Shown in pieces: positions 1-8,463 of a DNA stretch of 64,000 nucleotides. A program made the translations under genes and the position numbers. Within the stretch, counting starts at the first letter, position 1, and the number at the start of each line of letters is the position of its first letter. Under the pieces are notes generated by a model, which saw nothing but the letters and a program-made list of their open reading frames with translations, had not been told where the DNA came from and ran no database searches. The stretch is from assembly GCA_944322815.1 (NCBI GenBank), contig CALUQB010000002.1, positions 93,404-157,403 of the forward strand, given 5' to 3'. Source of the DNA: an uncultured Bacteroidales bacterium. Lineage in GTDB: Bacteria; Bacteroidota; Bacteroidia; Bacteroidales; UBA932.

Positions 1-1
1 G

Positions 2-58
2 AAACTGCCTCAGTATCTGAGGGCCGTATTCAAAAAAGATTTCAGAGACGATGAATGA
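2..58 (+). CDS. C-terminal tail of a truncated upstream gene
   Basis: An open frame enters from the left edge and ends at TGA 56-58, giving the tail KLPQYLRAVFKKDFRDDE. It overlaps the start of the next gene by 8 bases, as expected of co-transcribed genes. Too little remains to name the protein. The alternative is that this frame is simply open by chance. Confidence 0.5.
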   Translation, partial: KLPQYLRAVFKKDFRDDE

Positions 59-1112
59 CCTGATGCAGATCTTTTTCCATTTTTTGAGAAAAGGTCTGTG
101 GTATGACGATAAGGAAGACAATGTCTCCGATATTTCCAGAGGAGAATGGATGCGGCTGTTCGCATTGGCGCATGAACAGGCCGTCACCGGTCTGTTCATC
201 GACGGAGTATCACAGACGGCCATGCGCCCGGATGAGGATATATGGGTGAAGTGGATAGCTCATCTGCTGCATCTGGAACAGATGAACAGTTTCCTGGCAG
301 AAAGAGGCAGCTGGTGGACGGACATGCTGGCAAGCAAAGGAATACGTGCGGAGATTTTCAAGGGCACTTCGGTCGCCGGATGGTATCCGCATCCTGAACA
401 CCGCAGCTATGGTGATATAGACATCGTGGTGACAGACGGGTGGAATAAACTGGAATCTCTTCTTGCAAACAGTCAGATACCGTTCGTCTACAAGAAAAAG
501 GAGATGGCTGTCCATGAAAACAAAGGAGTGTCAATAGAATTCCATCCTCAATGGGAACATCTCTACTCCCCTGCCGCCAATGCCCGCTATCAGGAAATGT
601 GCCGTGAATCCGGCATGATCAGCAAGGAACTGTATCTGGTCAGCCTTATTTTGCACCTGCAGCGGCATTTCCTCATCTACGGCGTGGGACTGAAACAGGT
701 CTGCGACATAGCGGTAATGATCAGGTATTCCGGAGCGGATATGGACAAAACAGCGGAAATTCTCCGCCGGCTGCATATAGTCAGATTCAGCCGCCTGCTG
801 TTTGGCTTCATCGAAAAATATCTGGGAGGGTCATGCAGGTATCCCCTGCCGCCAGATCCTGACAGAAAGAAAATCAGTGTCATGGAAGACGTTTTTTTCA
901 GGGACGGATACAGGCTGCAGTCCGAACGTGAACATATAGCGTCCGGAACCAGGAATACTGCAGCAAGGATAGGAGTGAATGCCATGTTCTGGTTCAAACG
1001 CAGTCTGAAACTTGTCAGCGTATTGCCTGAAGAATCCGTCTGCTTCCTGCTGGACAAGTCATTGAGCAGGATGTGCGGACTTTTCAGCAGGAAAAACTTC
1101 CTTAAAACCTAA
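51..1112 (+). CDS. NTP_transf_5-family nucleotidyltransferase-like protein
   Basis: This is a 353-residue soluble protein. The segment FKGTSVAG (about residues 103-110) followed by HRSYGDIDIVV (about 117-127) matches the nucleotidyltransferase signature of the uncharacterised NTP_transf_5 family (PF14907), in which the G-D-I-D acidic pair binds metal and NTP. The family's substrate is unknown. Its members recur beside PqqD-like proteins, ABC exporters and peptide-modification genes, and a PqqD-like gene and an ABC exporter lie within 5 kb here. The start overlaps the upstream stop and the next gene begins 3 bases after this stop, so an operon is likely. The family assignment is firm; the function is not. 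Confidence 0.8.
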   Translation: MNDLMQIFFHFLRKGLWYDDKEDNVSDISRGEWMRLFALAHEQAVTGLFIDGVSQTAMRPDEDIWVKWIAHLLHLEQMNSFLAERGSWWTDMLASKGIRAEIFKGTSVAGWYPHPEHRSYGDIDIVVTDGWNKLESLLANSQIPFVYKKKEMAVHENKGVSIEFHPQWEHLYSPAANARYQEMCRESGMISKELYLVSLILHLQRHFLIYGVGLKQVCDIAVMIRYSGADMDKTAEILRRLHIVRFSRLLFGFIEKYLGGSCRYPLPPDPDRKKISVMEDVFFRDGYRLQSEREHIASGTRNTAARIGVNAMFWFKRSLKLVSVLPEESVCFLLDKSLSRMCGLFSRKNFLKT

Positions 1113-1115
1113 CTG

Positions 1116-1760
1116 ATGGATACTGATATCACAAATACGGAACACTGTCTGAGAATAGACACAGCCTGGAGCAAAATCATGAAGCGGAGTTTCGACATAC
1201 TCTTCTCAGCAGTATTCCTGTGCACGGTCTTTCCCGTGATTTTCATCATAGTATACATAGTGACGAAAACCACGATGCCGGGAAAAATTTTCTTCATCCA
1301 GAAACGTTCCGGAATCAACGGGAAAGTATTCAGATGCTACAAGTTCAGGACAATGCTGGAAAATGCCGACTCCGACAATCTTCAGGCGACACGCGGAGAC
1401 ACCCGGGTAACGCGTTGGGGACATATCCTGAGAAAAACCAGCATCGATGAAACTCCCCAGTTCATAAATGTCCTGAAAGGAGATATGAGCATAGTAGGAC
1501 CCCGCCCCCACATGATCAGACAGACCATCGAATACTCACGTCTGATAGACGGCTACATGAAACGGCTTCATGTAAAGCCTGGAGTCACGGGATGGAGCCA
1601 GATTCACGGTTACAGAGGCGAAATCAGGCAACTGTCTGATATGGAGAACAGAGTCCGATACGATATATGGTATATCAGACACTGGAGCTTCCGACTCGAC
1701 CTGTTTATCATATTCAACACTGCTACAAAATGCCTGTACGGCGATGAAAACGCGTACTGA
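1116..1760 (+). CDS. Polyprenyl-phosphate sugar-1-phosphate transferase (bacterial sugar transferase family)
   Basis: The protein should transfer a sugar-1-phosphate from a UDP-sugar to undecaprenyl phosphate, starting a surface polysaccharide or glycan repeat at the inner membrane. One N-terminal membrane segment ([20 protein letters not shown]) is followed by the PF02397 catalytic domain, seen as [33 protein letters not shown] and HVKPGVTGW. At 214 residues it is the short single-domain form without the polytopic N-terminal half of WbaP or WcaJ. An internal Met at 1179 ([10 protein letters not shown]) is an equally good start. It sits 3 bases downstream of the nucleotidyltransferase gene and touches the OmpA-like gene. 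The sugar specificity cannot be read from sequence. Confidence 0.88.
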   Translation: MDTDITNTEHCLRIDTAWSKIMKRSFDILFSAVFLCTVFPVIFIIVYIVTKTTMPGKIFFIQKRSGINGKVFRCYKFRTMLENADSDNLQATRGDTRVTRWGHILRKTSIDETPQFINVLKGDMSIVGPRPHMIRQTIEYSRLIDGYMKRLHVKPGVTGWSQIHGYRGEIRQLSDMENRVRYDIWYIRHWSFRLDLFIIFNTATKCLYGDENAY

Positions 1761-1786
1761 TGATTATTAATTCCAAATCTATATTT

Positions 1787-3586
1787 ATGATGAAAAAAAC
1801 TGTATTAAGTCTTATCCTGATGCTGTCCTGTTTTCTGGGCAGCATGAATGCACAGGAACCGACGGTGGTCAGTGATACCGTCCGGTGTGCAGCGTGTGAC
1901 AGCATCTATCTGCCTCAGCCCACGGACGACAAGCACCGTGTAGTCACGAACAAGTTCAAGGACAACTGGTTCATTCTCGGCGGAGTCGGAATCCATGCAT
2001 TTTCAGGAGATTATTCGGAAGTCTACAAGTATTCCGGTTTCATCTCTCCGGATTTCACGATAGGAGCCGGTAAATGGTTTACTCCGGGCATCGGTGCCAA
2101 ACTCCAGTTCGGAATCGGAAACTCCCGCGGCTACAGCAAGGAATGGACTCCGTTCACTTATGGTGACCGGATGGTCAATGGTGCCGGGATACCTTTCTGG
2201 AAATCGAACAACAAATGGCTCGATGTCAACGCCAGCGTCATGTTCAATCTCTCCCGTCTGTTCAGCGGCTATGAAGGAAAGGATTCCGACCGTCTGATGA
2301 ACCAGTTCATCGCATCCGTCGGAATAGGAGCCCTTCACCACTGGGGTATCGAAGAGCAGCGCAACGAATGGAGCGGACACTTCGAACTGCAGTACAGCCG
2401 TTTCTTCGACAAGAAGAAAAGCATTTCCCTGGATCTGAAAGCCCAGACGATGCTGTATCAGACAAACTTCGATGGTGTAGAACTTAAAAGCTCAGGTGAA
2501 AACAGCGCATGGTTCGATATAAACTACGGGCTGAGCCTGGGTGTGACATACTATTTCAAGAAAAGGCATTGGGACAGATGCGTTCCAAGCGAAAAGCATG
2601 TATACAATGTCACGAGGAACGTCATAATGCCTGTCCCGGTCAATGACTGTCCGGAGTATGGCGTGATGGAGTTCTACGTATTCTTCCCGAACAACTATTC
2701 AGGATGCGACGATGCTCCGGTAGCGACAGATGCACAGGTGAATGCCATCGACTATCTGGCATCCGGTGTCTTCACCCAGAAAAGATTCGAGGACACGGAT
2801 GCAGTAGCATCACGGCTGGCGGCAGGAGCTTCTCTCAAAGGCCTGAAAACAGTCGATATACCTACCGCCGAGTTCATGGCAATGCTGGATTCCCTGAATG
2901 CTGAAGATTCCGTAAACATGCGTTACGGTTATGAAATGACAGCCTCCCCTGTCTCTCTGAGCATGGATGCTGAAAGCATGAATGCATTCAAGGAGAAGAC
3001 AGGATACTATTATGCTCCTGTCTACAGCGGGAACAACACCTGGTACTACAGGATAGACAACGAGACAGGGACACAGCGGCTGGTCGCTGATGCGAACTAC
3101 AAGGAAACACAGTCATTCTCGCTGAATGCCCATGAAGGACTGGAAATGGTCCGCAAATACATGAATTACAACTATGACGCAGACCTGTACAGCTTCGCTG
3201 ACGTATACGGGGCCATCGATGACAACGGCAGCTGCGTAGCCGAGTCAGCAGACTCAGCCACGGTAAAAAGAATCGAAAAGATATTTGCCGACGGCAAGAT
3301 CCTTTATGTAGTAGCGGAAGGATTCGCCACCAGCCAGGACAACTTCATCGGGGAAGATGCCGAGAACATCGGTCTGGAGCGAAACAGGAAACTGGCATTC
3401 AACAGAGCCTACACTGTAGTGCAGTGGCTGAAAGGCAACAGCGGTTTCGAAAATCTTCCTGATGATTATTTTGCCATAAATGCACTGAATGACCCTATCA
3501 TCAGAGTCGATGATGACAGTGTACAGGGACTCAACGCGAAGATGAGAAGATGCGTGAAAGTAAGAATCCACTATGTTATAGACTGA
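1787..3586 (+). CDS. Outer-membrane protein with C-terminal OmpA-like domain
   Basis: I start at the paired ATGs at 1787/1790 rather than the in-frame ATG at 1760. They place a clean signal peptide (KKTVLSLILMLSCFLGSMNAQ) at the N-terminus. About residues 40-270 look like an outer-membrane beta-barrel (alternating aromatic strands). The C-terminal part (VVAEGFATSQDN through LERNRKLAFNRAYTVVQWLK) resembles the peptidoglycan-binding OmpA fold, with the usual Asn/Arg run. It probably anchors the outer membrane or forms a channel. It lies between the sugar transferase and an ABC exporter and is likely co-transcribed with both. Exact function unknown. Confidence 0.72.
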   Translation: MMKKTVLSLILMLSCFLGSMNAQEPTVVSDTVRCAACDSIYLPQPTDDKHRVVTNKFKDNWFILGGVGIHAFSGDYSEVYKYSGFISPDFTIGAGKWFTPGIGAKLQFGIGNSRGYSKEWTPFTYGDRMVNGAGIPFWKSNNKWLDVNASVMFNLSRLFSGYEGKDSDRLMNQFIASVGIGALHHWGIEEQRNEWSGHFELQYSRFFDKKKSISLDLKAQTMLYQTNFDGVELKSSGENSAWFDINYGLSLGVTYYFKKRHWDRCVPSEKHVYNVTRNVIMPVPVNDCPEYGVMEFYVFFPNNYSGCDDAPVATDAQVNAIDYLASGVFTQKRFEDTDAVASRLAAGASLKGLKTVDIPTAEFMAMLDSLNAEDSVNMRYGYEMTASPVSLSMDAESMNAFKEKTGYYYAPVYSGNNTWYYRIDNETGTQRLVADANYKETQSFSLNAHEGLEMVRKYMNYNYDADLYSFADVYGAIDDNGSCVAESADSATVKRIEKIFADGKILYVVAEGFATSQDNFIGEDAENIGLERNRKLAFNRAYTVVQWLKGNSGFENLPDDYFAINALNDPIIRVDDDSVQGLNAKMRRCVKVRIHYVID

Positions 3587-3588
3587 AA

Positions 3589-5223
3589 ATGAAAAATCTG
3601 CGCCGTCGGACGGAATACCTGCGTTCGGCGGCCGGAAATCATGGAAAGGAAATTCTATGTGTATGCCTGACCGGCGTCCTGTCGGTCGGGCTTTCTTTAT
3701 TTTTCATCTACGTATCGAAACAGCTGATTGATACTGCCTCCGGCAATGCTGATGGAGACAGAAGCATCGGCTTTTATACGGCATTGCTGGTGATTGCCAT
3801 GGCGTGCCAGCTTATATGCGATGCCGTGGACAGATGGAACAGCGTGCGCGTACAGCTGCGAACCGGAAACGACTTGCGGCACCGGGTGTTCGATAGAATC
3901 CTGCGCAGCGAATGGAGCGGCCTGGCAGGATATCATACCGGAGATATTGTCAACAGAATAGAGCGCGATGTATCGGCAGTGGTTTCACTCCTGACTGTTT
4001 CGTTTCCGGCTGCTGCCGTGATGAGCATACAGTTTCTGGCTGCCATGTACTTTTTCATTTGTCTGGATGTCTGGCTGCCTATTATAATAGCCGGTATCTT
4101 GCCGCTTTTCCTGCTTGGAAGCCGTTTCTATATGAAGAGGATATACCGTTATACAAGCAAGATACGTCAGACAGACAGCAGGATACAGGCTGTCATCCAG
4201 GAAAGCCTGCAACAGAGAACTGTCATAAAATCACTTGAACAGGATGACGGCCGCGTGGGAGTACTGGACGGACTGCAGGACATGTTCAAGGCGCATTTCA
4301 TGGACAGGACGCGGTTTTCCGTCATATCCAGGGCTTTCGTCTCCGCCGCCTTCGCTTCAGGATATCTGGCTGCATTTCTGTGGGGTATCGCCGGACTTCA
4401 TGCAGGAACAGTCACCTTCGGAGCCATGGCCGCATTCCTGCAGCTGGTGTCGAAGATACAAAGACCGGTGGCGGATATCGCGCGCTTCATCCCGGTTTTA
4501 GGTGAAGCCATGGCATCGGCAGACAGGCTTCAAGAACTGGAATCGGTTCCTCTGGAAAACAAGGAAAGACAGATAAGATTCCCGCGTACTCCAGACATCG
4601 TCATGGAAAATATCAGCTTTATCTACCCTTACGGTTCCAAAACTGTTCTCGAAGACTTTACATGCAGGATTCCGGCCGGAAGCATGGTAGCTGTCACCGG
4701 CAGCACAGGACGTGGAAAGACCACATTCATACGTCTGCTCCTCGCCCTGGTCAGACCCGGGAAAGGCCAGGCAAGGCTCTGTACACCGGAATTTTCCGCG
4801 GAGATTTCTCCGGAGACACGTTCGAATTTCACATATGTCCCTCAGGGCAATACCCTTTTCAGCGGCACGGTCAGGGAAAATCTCCTGATGGGGAATCCGG
4901 AAGCAAGCGAAGAAAGAATGCTGGATGCACTCCACCTCGCCGCTGCCGGTTTCGTAACGGATTTGCCGGAAGGTCTTGATACTGAAATCGGAGAACAGGC
5001 TCTCGGTCTGAGTGAAGGCCAGGCCCAGCGCATAGCGATAGCCCGTGCCCTGCTGCGCGACAGCCATATCTTCCTCCTCGATGAAGCCACCTCTGCTCTT
5101 GATGAAGCAACGGAACGGCAGCTTATGGAAAATCTGGCCTCGCGCAGGTCGGGAAAAACATTCATATTCGTCACTCACCACGCCGCCGTTTCATCGCGTT
5201 GCGACATGATCATAAGGCTTTAG
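3589..5223 (+). CDS. ABC-type exporter, fused membrane and ATPase domains
   Basis: The ATG at 3589, two bases after the preceding stop, is preferred to an upstream in-frame ATG at 3550 that would overlap the previous gene. The N-terminal ~290 residues carry about six membrane segments of an ABC exporter. The ATPase half has Walker A GSTGRGKTT, Q-loop YVPQGNTLFSG, signature LSEGQAQRIAIARALL and Walker B IFLLDEATSALDE, followed by the switch histidine (VTHHA). It should work as a dimer in the inner membrane. The substrate is unknown. No C39 peptidase domain is present, so it would not itself cleave double-glycine leaders. With the neighbouring NTP_transf_5 and PqqD-like genes it may export a peptide or a glycan intermediate. 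Confidence 0.9.
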   Translation: MKNLRRRTEYLRSAAGNHGKEILCVCLTGVLSVGLSLFFIYVSKQLIDTASGNADGDRSIGFYTALLVIAMACQLICDAVDRWNSVRVQLRTGNDLRHRVFDRILRSEWSGLAGYHTGDIVNRIERDVSAVVSLLTVSFPAAAVMSIQFLAAMYFFICLDVWLPIIIAGILPLFLLGSRFYMKRIYRYTSKIRQTDSRIQAVIQESLQQRTVIKSLEQDDGRVGVLDGLQDMFKAHFMDRTRFSVISRAFVSAAFASGYLAAFLWGIAGLHAGTVTFGAMAAFLQLVSKIQRPVADIARFIPVLGEAMASADRLQELESVPLENKERQIRFPRTPDIVMENISFIYPYGSKTVLEDFTCRIPAGSMVAVTGSTGRGKTTFIRLLLALVRPGKGQARLCTPEFSAEISPETRSNFTYVPQGNTLFSGTVRENLLMGNPEASEERMLDALHLAAAGFVTDLPEGLDTEIGEQALGLSEGQAQRIAIARALLRDSHIFLLDEATSALDEATERQLMENLASRRSGKTFIFVTHHAAVSSRCDMIIRL

Positions 5224-5237
5224 CCCTCGACATCTCG

Positions 5238-5525
5238 TTATTCGGATATTATATTGAGGACACCTGCTCCGGCGAGTGTCCTCAATAATTTTTCCGTATC
5301 CTTCAATGCTTCTTCAAAGGATACTTCGAATTGCCCGGCAAGTTCCCGGGCAATTTCTTCGGAAGACACGGCCCCTGCTTTCTCCTGCAATATCCCTACT
5401 ATAAAAGCCGCTGTCTCGTTCAGGATCATCATTTTCGAAAAATTCACCTGTTCGCCGCTGCCGATGAGCACTTTCTCGCCTGCAACCTCCCTGATCAGAA
5501 AATCTTTTTTTATTGATACTTTCAT
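5238..5525 (-). CDS. PqqD-family peptide-chaperone-like protein
   Basis: This is a 95-residue protein starting at MKVSIKKDFLIREVAG; the longer frame upstream is rejected because homologues begin here. The pattern REVAGEKVLIGSG, then FSKMMILNETAAFIVGIL, then a helical C-terminus is the PqqD / RiPP-recognition-element fold (PF05402). That fold binds leader peptides and presents them to modifying enzymes. The closest candidate substrate is the 62-residue peptide encoded on the same strand at 7030-7218. No radical SAM or other modifying enzyme is visible in the window, so the partner may lie upstream or be absent. It converges on the ABC exporter. Confidence 0.8.
   Translation of the reverse strand: MKVSIKKDFLIREVAGEKVLIGSGEQVNFSKMMILNETAAFIVGILQEKAGAVSSEEIARELAGQFEVSFEEALKDTEKLLRTLAGAGVLNIISE
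5253..5286 (+). terminator. Terminator of the rightward ABC-exporter operon, inside the opposing PqqD-like gene
   Basis: Perfect 11-bp arms ATTGAGGACAC and GTGTCCTCAAT enclose a 12-base loop, followed by AATTTTT on the + strand. It lies 30 bases after the exporter stop but inside the 3' end of the opposing PqqD-like reading frame, so it does double duty as coding sequence. Confidence 0.7.
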
Positions 5526-5547
5526 ACTATCCCATGTATTAACGATA

Positions 5548-5587
5548 AAAAGAATGGAGTGGCTGAAAATCACTTCTGAGCCACTCC
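5548..5587 (-). terminator. Leftward terminator after the lipoprotein gene
   Basis: Arms GGAGTGGCT and AGCCACTCC (5556-5564 and 5579-5587) flank a 14-base loop. Read on the minus strand the hairpin is followed by ATTCTTTTT. It separates the lipoprotein gene from the PqqD-like gene, which therefore probably has its own promoter. Confidence 0.65.
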
Positions 5588-5642
5588 TGACAAATGTGTT
5601 GTTGTGTGTATAGTGTGTTTATTGTGAGTGTGTCTGAATTTA

Positions 5643-7007
5643 TCAGAAACTATCCGTTTCAAATATTGTGATAGCATCATCAAGGGTGAATTCACGGACT
5701 CCCTGACTTATGTTTTTTGTAGTTACTACCGCTTCATCTCTTTCTGCAACAGAAGCTTCCCATACCGCCTTAAATTGATTTATGTCCATAAGAAGCCCAA
5801 ATGTATAGAAATTATTGTTAACCGGGATAACAGCTCCTGAACCTTGCGCTCCTGTAATATTGACTTCTGTCTGTAAGGCACCGACATCACTTTTCAGCCA
5901 GTCCTCACCCGGTTCACCAGATTTATCCCAATATTTTATCAGAACATAGACATGGACTTCTTTGTCGCCACCAATAACAGGAGTAAAAAGATGATTTCCC
6001 AATGTTTTCAGTTCATGTTCATCTTCATCGTTATATGTGGTACCCGATGTAAAATATCCTTGTCCTCCATATACAGTTTGAACTGATGCAAAAGTCCTTT
6101 CAGAAAATTTGAGATATTGACTTACATCAATACTTCCATTATGAAAAGCTGTCGAGTCTCCGGACGAATAATATCCACCGTCTTCACGTTTCCCTGTAGA
6201 TTCCAGAGTCTCTATATTATATTCTGCAGGAAAAGAAGGTCCGCCAATATACATTTTAATATACCATTTATCCGGTGTCGACCCCATTATTCGTTCAAAT
6301 TTATCTGCATCAAGAAAATAATATGTTGCTCCCCCAAAAGAAGAACTTTGTGATGAATCATAAAAAAGGCCGACCAAATTGAATCCGGCACACGCTCGTG
6401 TCATTCGCAGACTATTATTCTGCAATAATTCATCTATGGTAAAATTATTTTGGCTTCGGTAGATTTCCTTATTTAAATCATTCTTCCGTTTATAGAAATA
6501 ATAACCTTCCCTTTCTTCTACTTGATCTGTTTCAGGATCAGAAGTATCAGGTAGTCCCCATATATCACTGGCCCACGATGAAAAATAACAAGAAGCCTCT
6601 GTATCGAGAACCAAACTTGTTTCCATAAGTTCTCGGTCTTTATCAAAAGGGATAATAGTCACAGAACCGCTTTCGTCTATCTGCACCTGATAGCGGAAAC
6701 CATAACACTGGTTCCCCTGACTGCATTCGTAATAATATACTGGAAGAAGCAATTTGTTATCAGAACCTATCTCATGTAGATAAATAAATTCCGGATCATA
6801 ATTCCTGTTAAAACCGTCATTATCTGAAGTTATCCCTTTTGACTCAGGAGCTGTTGTTACTATCCTATCTACAACGTATGTGCCTGATTCCAAAATATTA
6901 TTTGTACCGTATTCTAAATTGTTTACAGGAACTTTGGAACAAGAAAAAAATAATGCTGAACAAAACAACAGACTTGACAATATGTTATTTGAATAATTTC
7001 TCTTCAT
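5643..7007 (-). CDS. Secreted lipoprotein, possibly fimbrillin-like
   Basis: A 454-residue protein. The N-terminus is a lipoprotein signal (ILSSLLFCSALFFSCSK) with the lipidated Cys in FFSC, so it should sit on the outer membrane or cell surface. The body is rich in Tyr, Ser, Asp and Gly and in short beta strands. The phrase RMTRACAGFNLVGLF resembles the start of the mature domain in Bacteroidales fimbrillin/Mfa-like proteins, but the match is weak. Base composition is noticeably more AT-rich than in the flanking gmd and exporter genes, which hints at separate ancestry. It is the second gene of a unit with the small peptide at 7030-7218. Function unknown. Confidence 0.65.
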   Translation of the reverse strand: MKRNYSNNILSSLLFCSALFFSCSKVPVNNLEYGTNNILESGTYVVDRIVTTAPESKGITSDNDGFNRNYDPEFIYLHEIGSDNKLLLPVYYYECSQGNQCYGFRYQVQIDESGSVTIIPFDKDRELMETSLVLDTEASCYFSSWASDIWGLPDTSDPETDQVEEREGYYFYKRKNDLNKEIYRSQNNFTIDELLQNNSLRMTRACAGFNLVGLFYDSSQSSSFGGATYYFLDADKFERIMGSTPDKWYIKMYIGGPSFPAEYNIETLESTGKREDGGYYSSGDSTAFHNGSIDVSQYLKFSERTFASVQTVYGGQGYFTSGTTYNDEDEHELKTLGNHLFTPVIGGDKEVHVYVLIKYWDKSGEPGEDWLKSDVGALQTEVNITGAQGSGAVIPVNNNFYTFGLLMDINQFKAVWEASVAERDEAVVTTKNISQGVREFTLDDAITIFETDSF

Positions 7008-7029
7008 TTTAAATAAAATTAAAACAATA

Positions 7030-7218
7030 CTATCTTGATCCTACCCAATTCCAGTCACCCGTGAAATCATCTCTTTTTTCAGTGTTTGTTTGTGAAGTTC
7101 CTTTATCTACATCGATGCATGACTCAAAGCTGTTTACCATCACACAAACAGATTCATTGAAGTCCCATTCCGATATTTTCACATCCGGTCTGGTGTATTT
7201 TCTTTTCTTCATAATCAT
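7030..7218 (-). CDS. 62-residue peptide, possible exported or leader-type precursor
   Basis: The product begins MIMKKRKYTRPDVKISEWD and ends FTGDWNWVGSR. A basic, KKRKYTRPDV-type N-terminus followed by a short beta-like stretch and a polar tail is common among small orphan Bacteroidales peptides. It has two Cys (ESVCVMV and ESCIDV) 11 residues apart, no double-Gly motif and no ordinary signal peptide. A second start (MKKRK) lies 6 bases downstream. It sits 23 bases upstream of the lipoprotein gene, behind a -7 box at 7247-7254. A PqqD-like protein and an ABC exporter are nearby, so a modified or exported peptide is one possibility. I do not recognise a named family. Confidence 0.55.
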   Translation of the reverse strand: MIMKKRKYTRPDVKISEWDFNESVCVMVNSFESCIDVDKGTSQTNTEKRDDFTGDWNWVGSR

Positions 7219-7246
7219 AGACGTTTTACCAATTTCTTATTCGCTG

Positions 7247-7254
7247 CAAAATTA
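7247..7254 (-). promoter_or_regulatory. -7 box for the peptide-lipoprotein unit
   Basis: On the minus strand this reads TAATTTTG, matching TAnnTTTG, 29 bases before the first start codon. No well-placed TTTG -33 box was found. Confidence 0.45.
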
Positions 7255-7296
7255 AATCATTCTACTTTAAACGGTATGGCAAACGGGATTAGATTG

Positions 7297-7332
7297 GTGA
7301 CAATCAGTCACTAAAGTATGACATCCGGTCAC
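7297..7332. promoter_or_regulatory. Tandem operator-like dyads with 21-bp period upstream of gmd
   Basis: Two related dyads, TGACAATCAGTCAC (7298-7311) and TGACATCCGGTCAC (7319-7332), are repeated exactly 21 bp apart, two helical turns. They end 28 bases before the gmd -7 box at 7361. This geometry is typical of a dimeric regulator binding one face of the DNA. Regulator unknown. Confidence 0.5.
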
Positions 7333-7360
7333 AGGACAAATTTCCGGCGAAGCCTTTACT

Positions 7361-7368
7361 TATTTTTG
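7361..7368 (+). promoter_or_regulatory. -7 box of the gmd-fcl promoter
   Basis: TATTTTTG matches TAnnTTTG and lies 23 bases before the gmd ATG. TTTCC at 7341 is a weak -33 candidate. Confidence 0.55.
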
Positions 7369-7391
7369 CAGGGTTTTAGAAAACGATCAAA

Positions 7392-8462
7392 ATGAAAAAG
7401 GCACTCATAACAGGAATCACGGGACAGGACGGCTCTTTCCTCGCGGAATTTCTGATAGAAAAGGGCTATGAAGTCCACGGAATACTAAGAAGAAGCTCGT
7501 CCTTCAACACCGGACGCATCGAACATCTGTATCTGGACGAGTGGGTCAGGGACATGAAAAGACAGCGTCTGGTGAATCTTCACTGGGGAGACATGACGGA
7601 CAGCAGTTCGCTCATAAGGATCATCCGGCAGATAAAGCCTGACGAGATATACAATCTCGCGGCACAGAGCCATGTGAAAGTGAGTTTCGACGTACCGGAA
7701 TACACGGCTGAAACCGATGCCATAGGTACGCTGCGGATGCTCGAAGCAGTACGGATGCTCGGACTGGAGAAGAACACCCGTATCTATCAGGCATCCACTT
7801 CGGAACTTTTCGGTCTCGTACAGGAAGTGCCGCAGAAAGAGACGACGCCTTTCTACCCGAGGTCACCATACGGCGTGGCCAAGCAGTACGGCTTCTGGAT
7901 CACGAAAAACTACAGGGAGAGCTACGGGATGTTTGCGGTGAACGGGATACTTTTCAACCATGAAAGTGAACGAAGGGGCGAAAATTTCGTAACCAGGAAG
8001 ATCTCGTTGGCTGCAAGCCGCATAGCTGCCGGACTTCAGGACAAGCTATATCTCGGAAATCTGGATGCCAGACGGGACTGGGGCTATGCAAAAGACTATG
8101 TGGAGTGCATGTGGCTCATGCTCCAGCATGACACGCCTGAAGACTATGTGATAGCTACCGGGGAACAGCATACGGTCAGGGAATTCTGCACCCTGGCTTT
8201 CAGGGAGGCCGGTATCGTCCTCAGGTGGGAAGGCGCAGGAACAGAAGAGAAAGGCGTGGACGAGCTGACCGGGAAAACACTGGTCGAGGTCGATCCGAAA
8301 TACTTCCGCCCTGCCGAAGTCCAGGAACTTCTCGGCGATCCGTCGAAAGCCATGAAAGAGCTTGGATGGAATCCACACAGGACTTCTTTCGGAGACCTCG
8401 TGAAAATCATGGTGAAACACGACATGGAATATGTCATGAATGTAACGTCAAATATCCGATAA
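7392..8462 (+). CDS. gmd: GDP-mannose 4,6-dehydratase
   Basis: The enzyme converts GDP-mannose to GDP-4-keto-6-deoxy-mannose in the cytoplasm, the first step to GDP-L-fucose. It is an extended short-chain dehydrogenase. The NADP-binding [14 protein letters not shown] loop is at residues 8-21, the catalytic STSELFG segment follows, and the YGVAK Tyr/Lys pair sits in [30 protein letters not shown] is characteristic of Gmd. Its 356 residues are the normal length. The stop is directly followed by fcl, which catalyses the next steps. In Bacteroidales this pair supplies fucose for surface capsules and glycoproteins. Confidence 0.97.
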   Translation: MKKALITGITGQDGSFLAEFLIEKGYEVHGILRRSSSFNTGRIEHLYLDEWVRDMKRQRLVNLHWGDMTDSSSLIRIIRQIKPDEIYNLAAQSHVKVSFDVPEYTAETDAIGTLRMLEAVRMLGLEKNTRIYQASTSELFGLVQEVPQKETTPFYPRSPYGVAKQYGFWITKNYRESYGMFAVNGILFNHESERRGENFVTRKISLAASRIAAGLQDKLYLGNLDARRDWGYAKDYVECMWLMLQHDTPEDYVIATGEQHTVREFCTLAFREAGIVLRWEGAGTEEKGVDELTGKTLVEVDPKYFRPAEVQELLGDPSKAMKELGWNPHRTSFGDLVKIMVKHDMEYVMNVTSNIR

Positions 8463-8463
8463 C

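Noticed and set aside
5588-5642. GT-rich tract as a telomere-like or phase-variation repeat
   Set aside because: It is an irregular TGTGT run of about 40 bases without a fixed unit, just outside a terminator; nothing supports slipped-strand switching.
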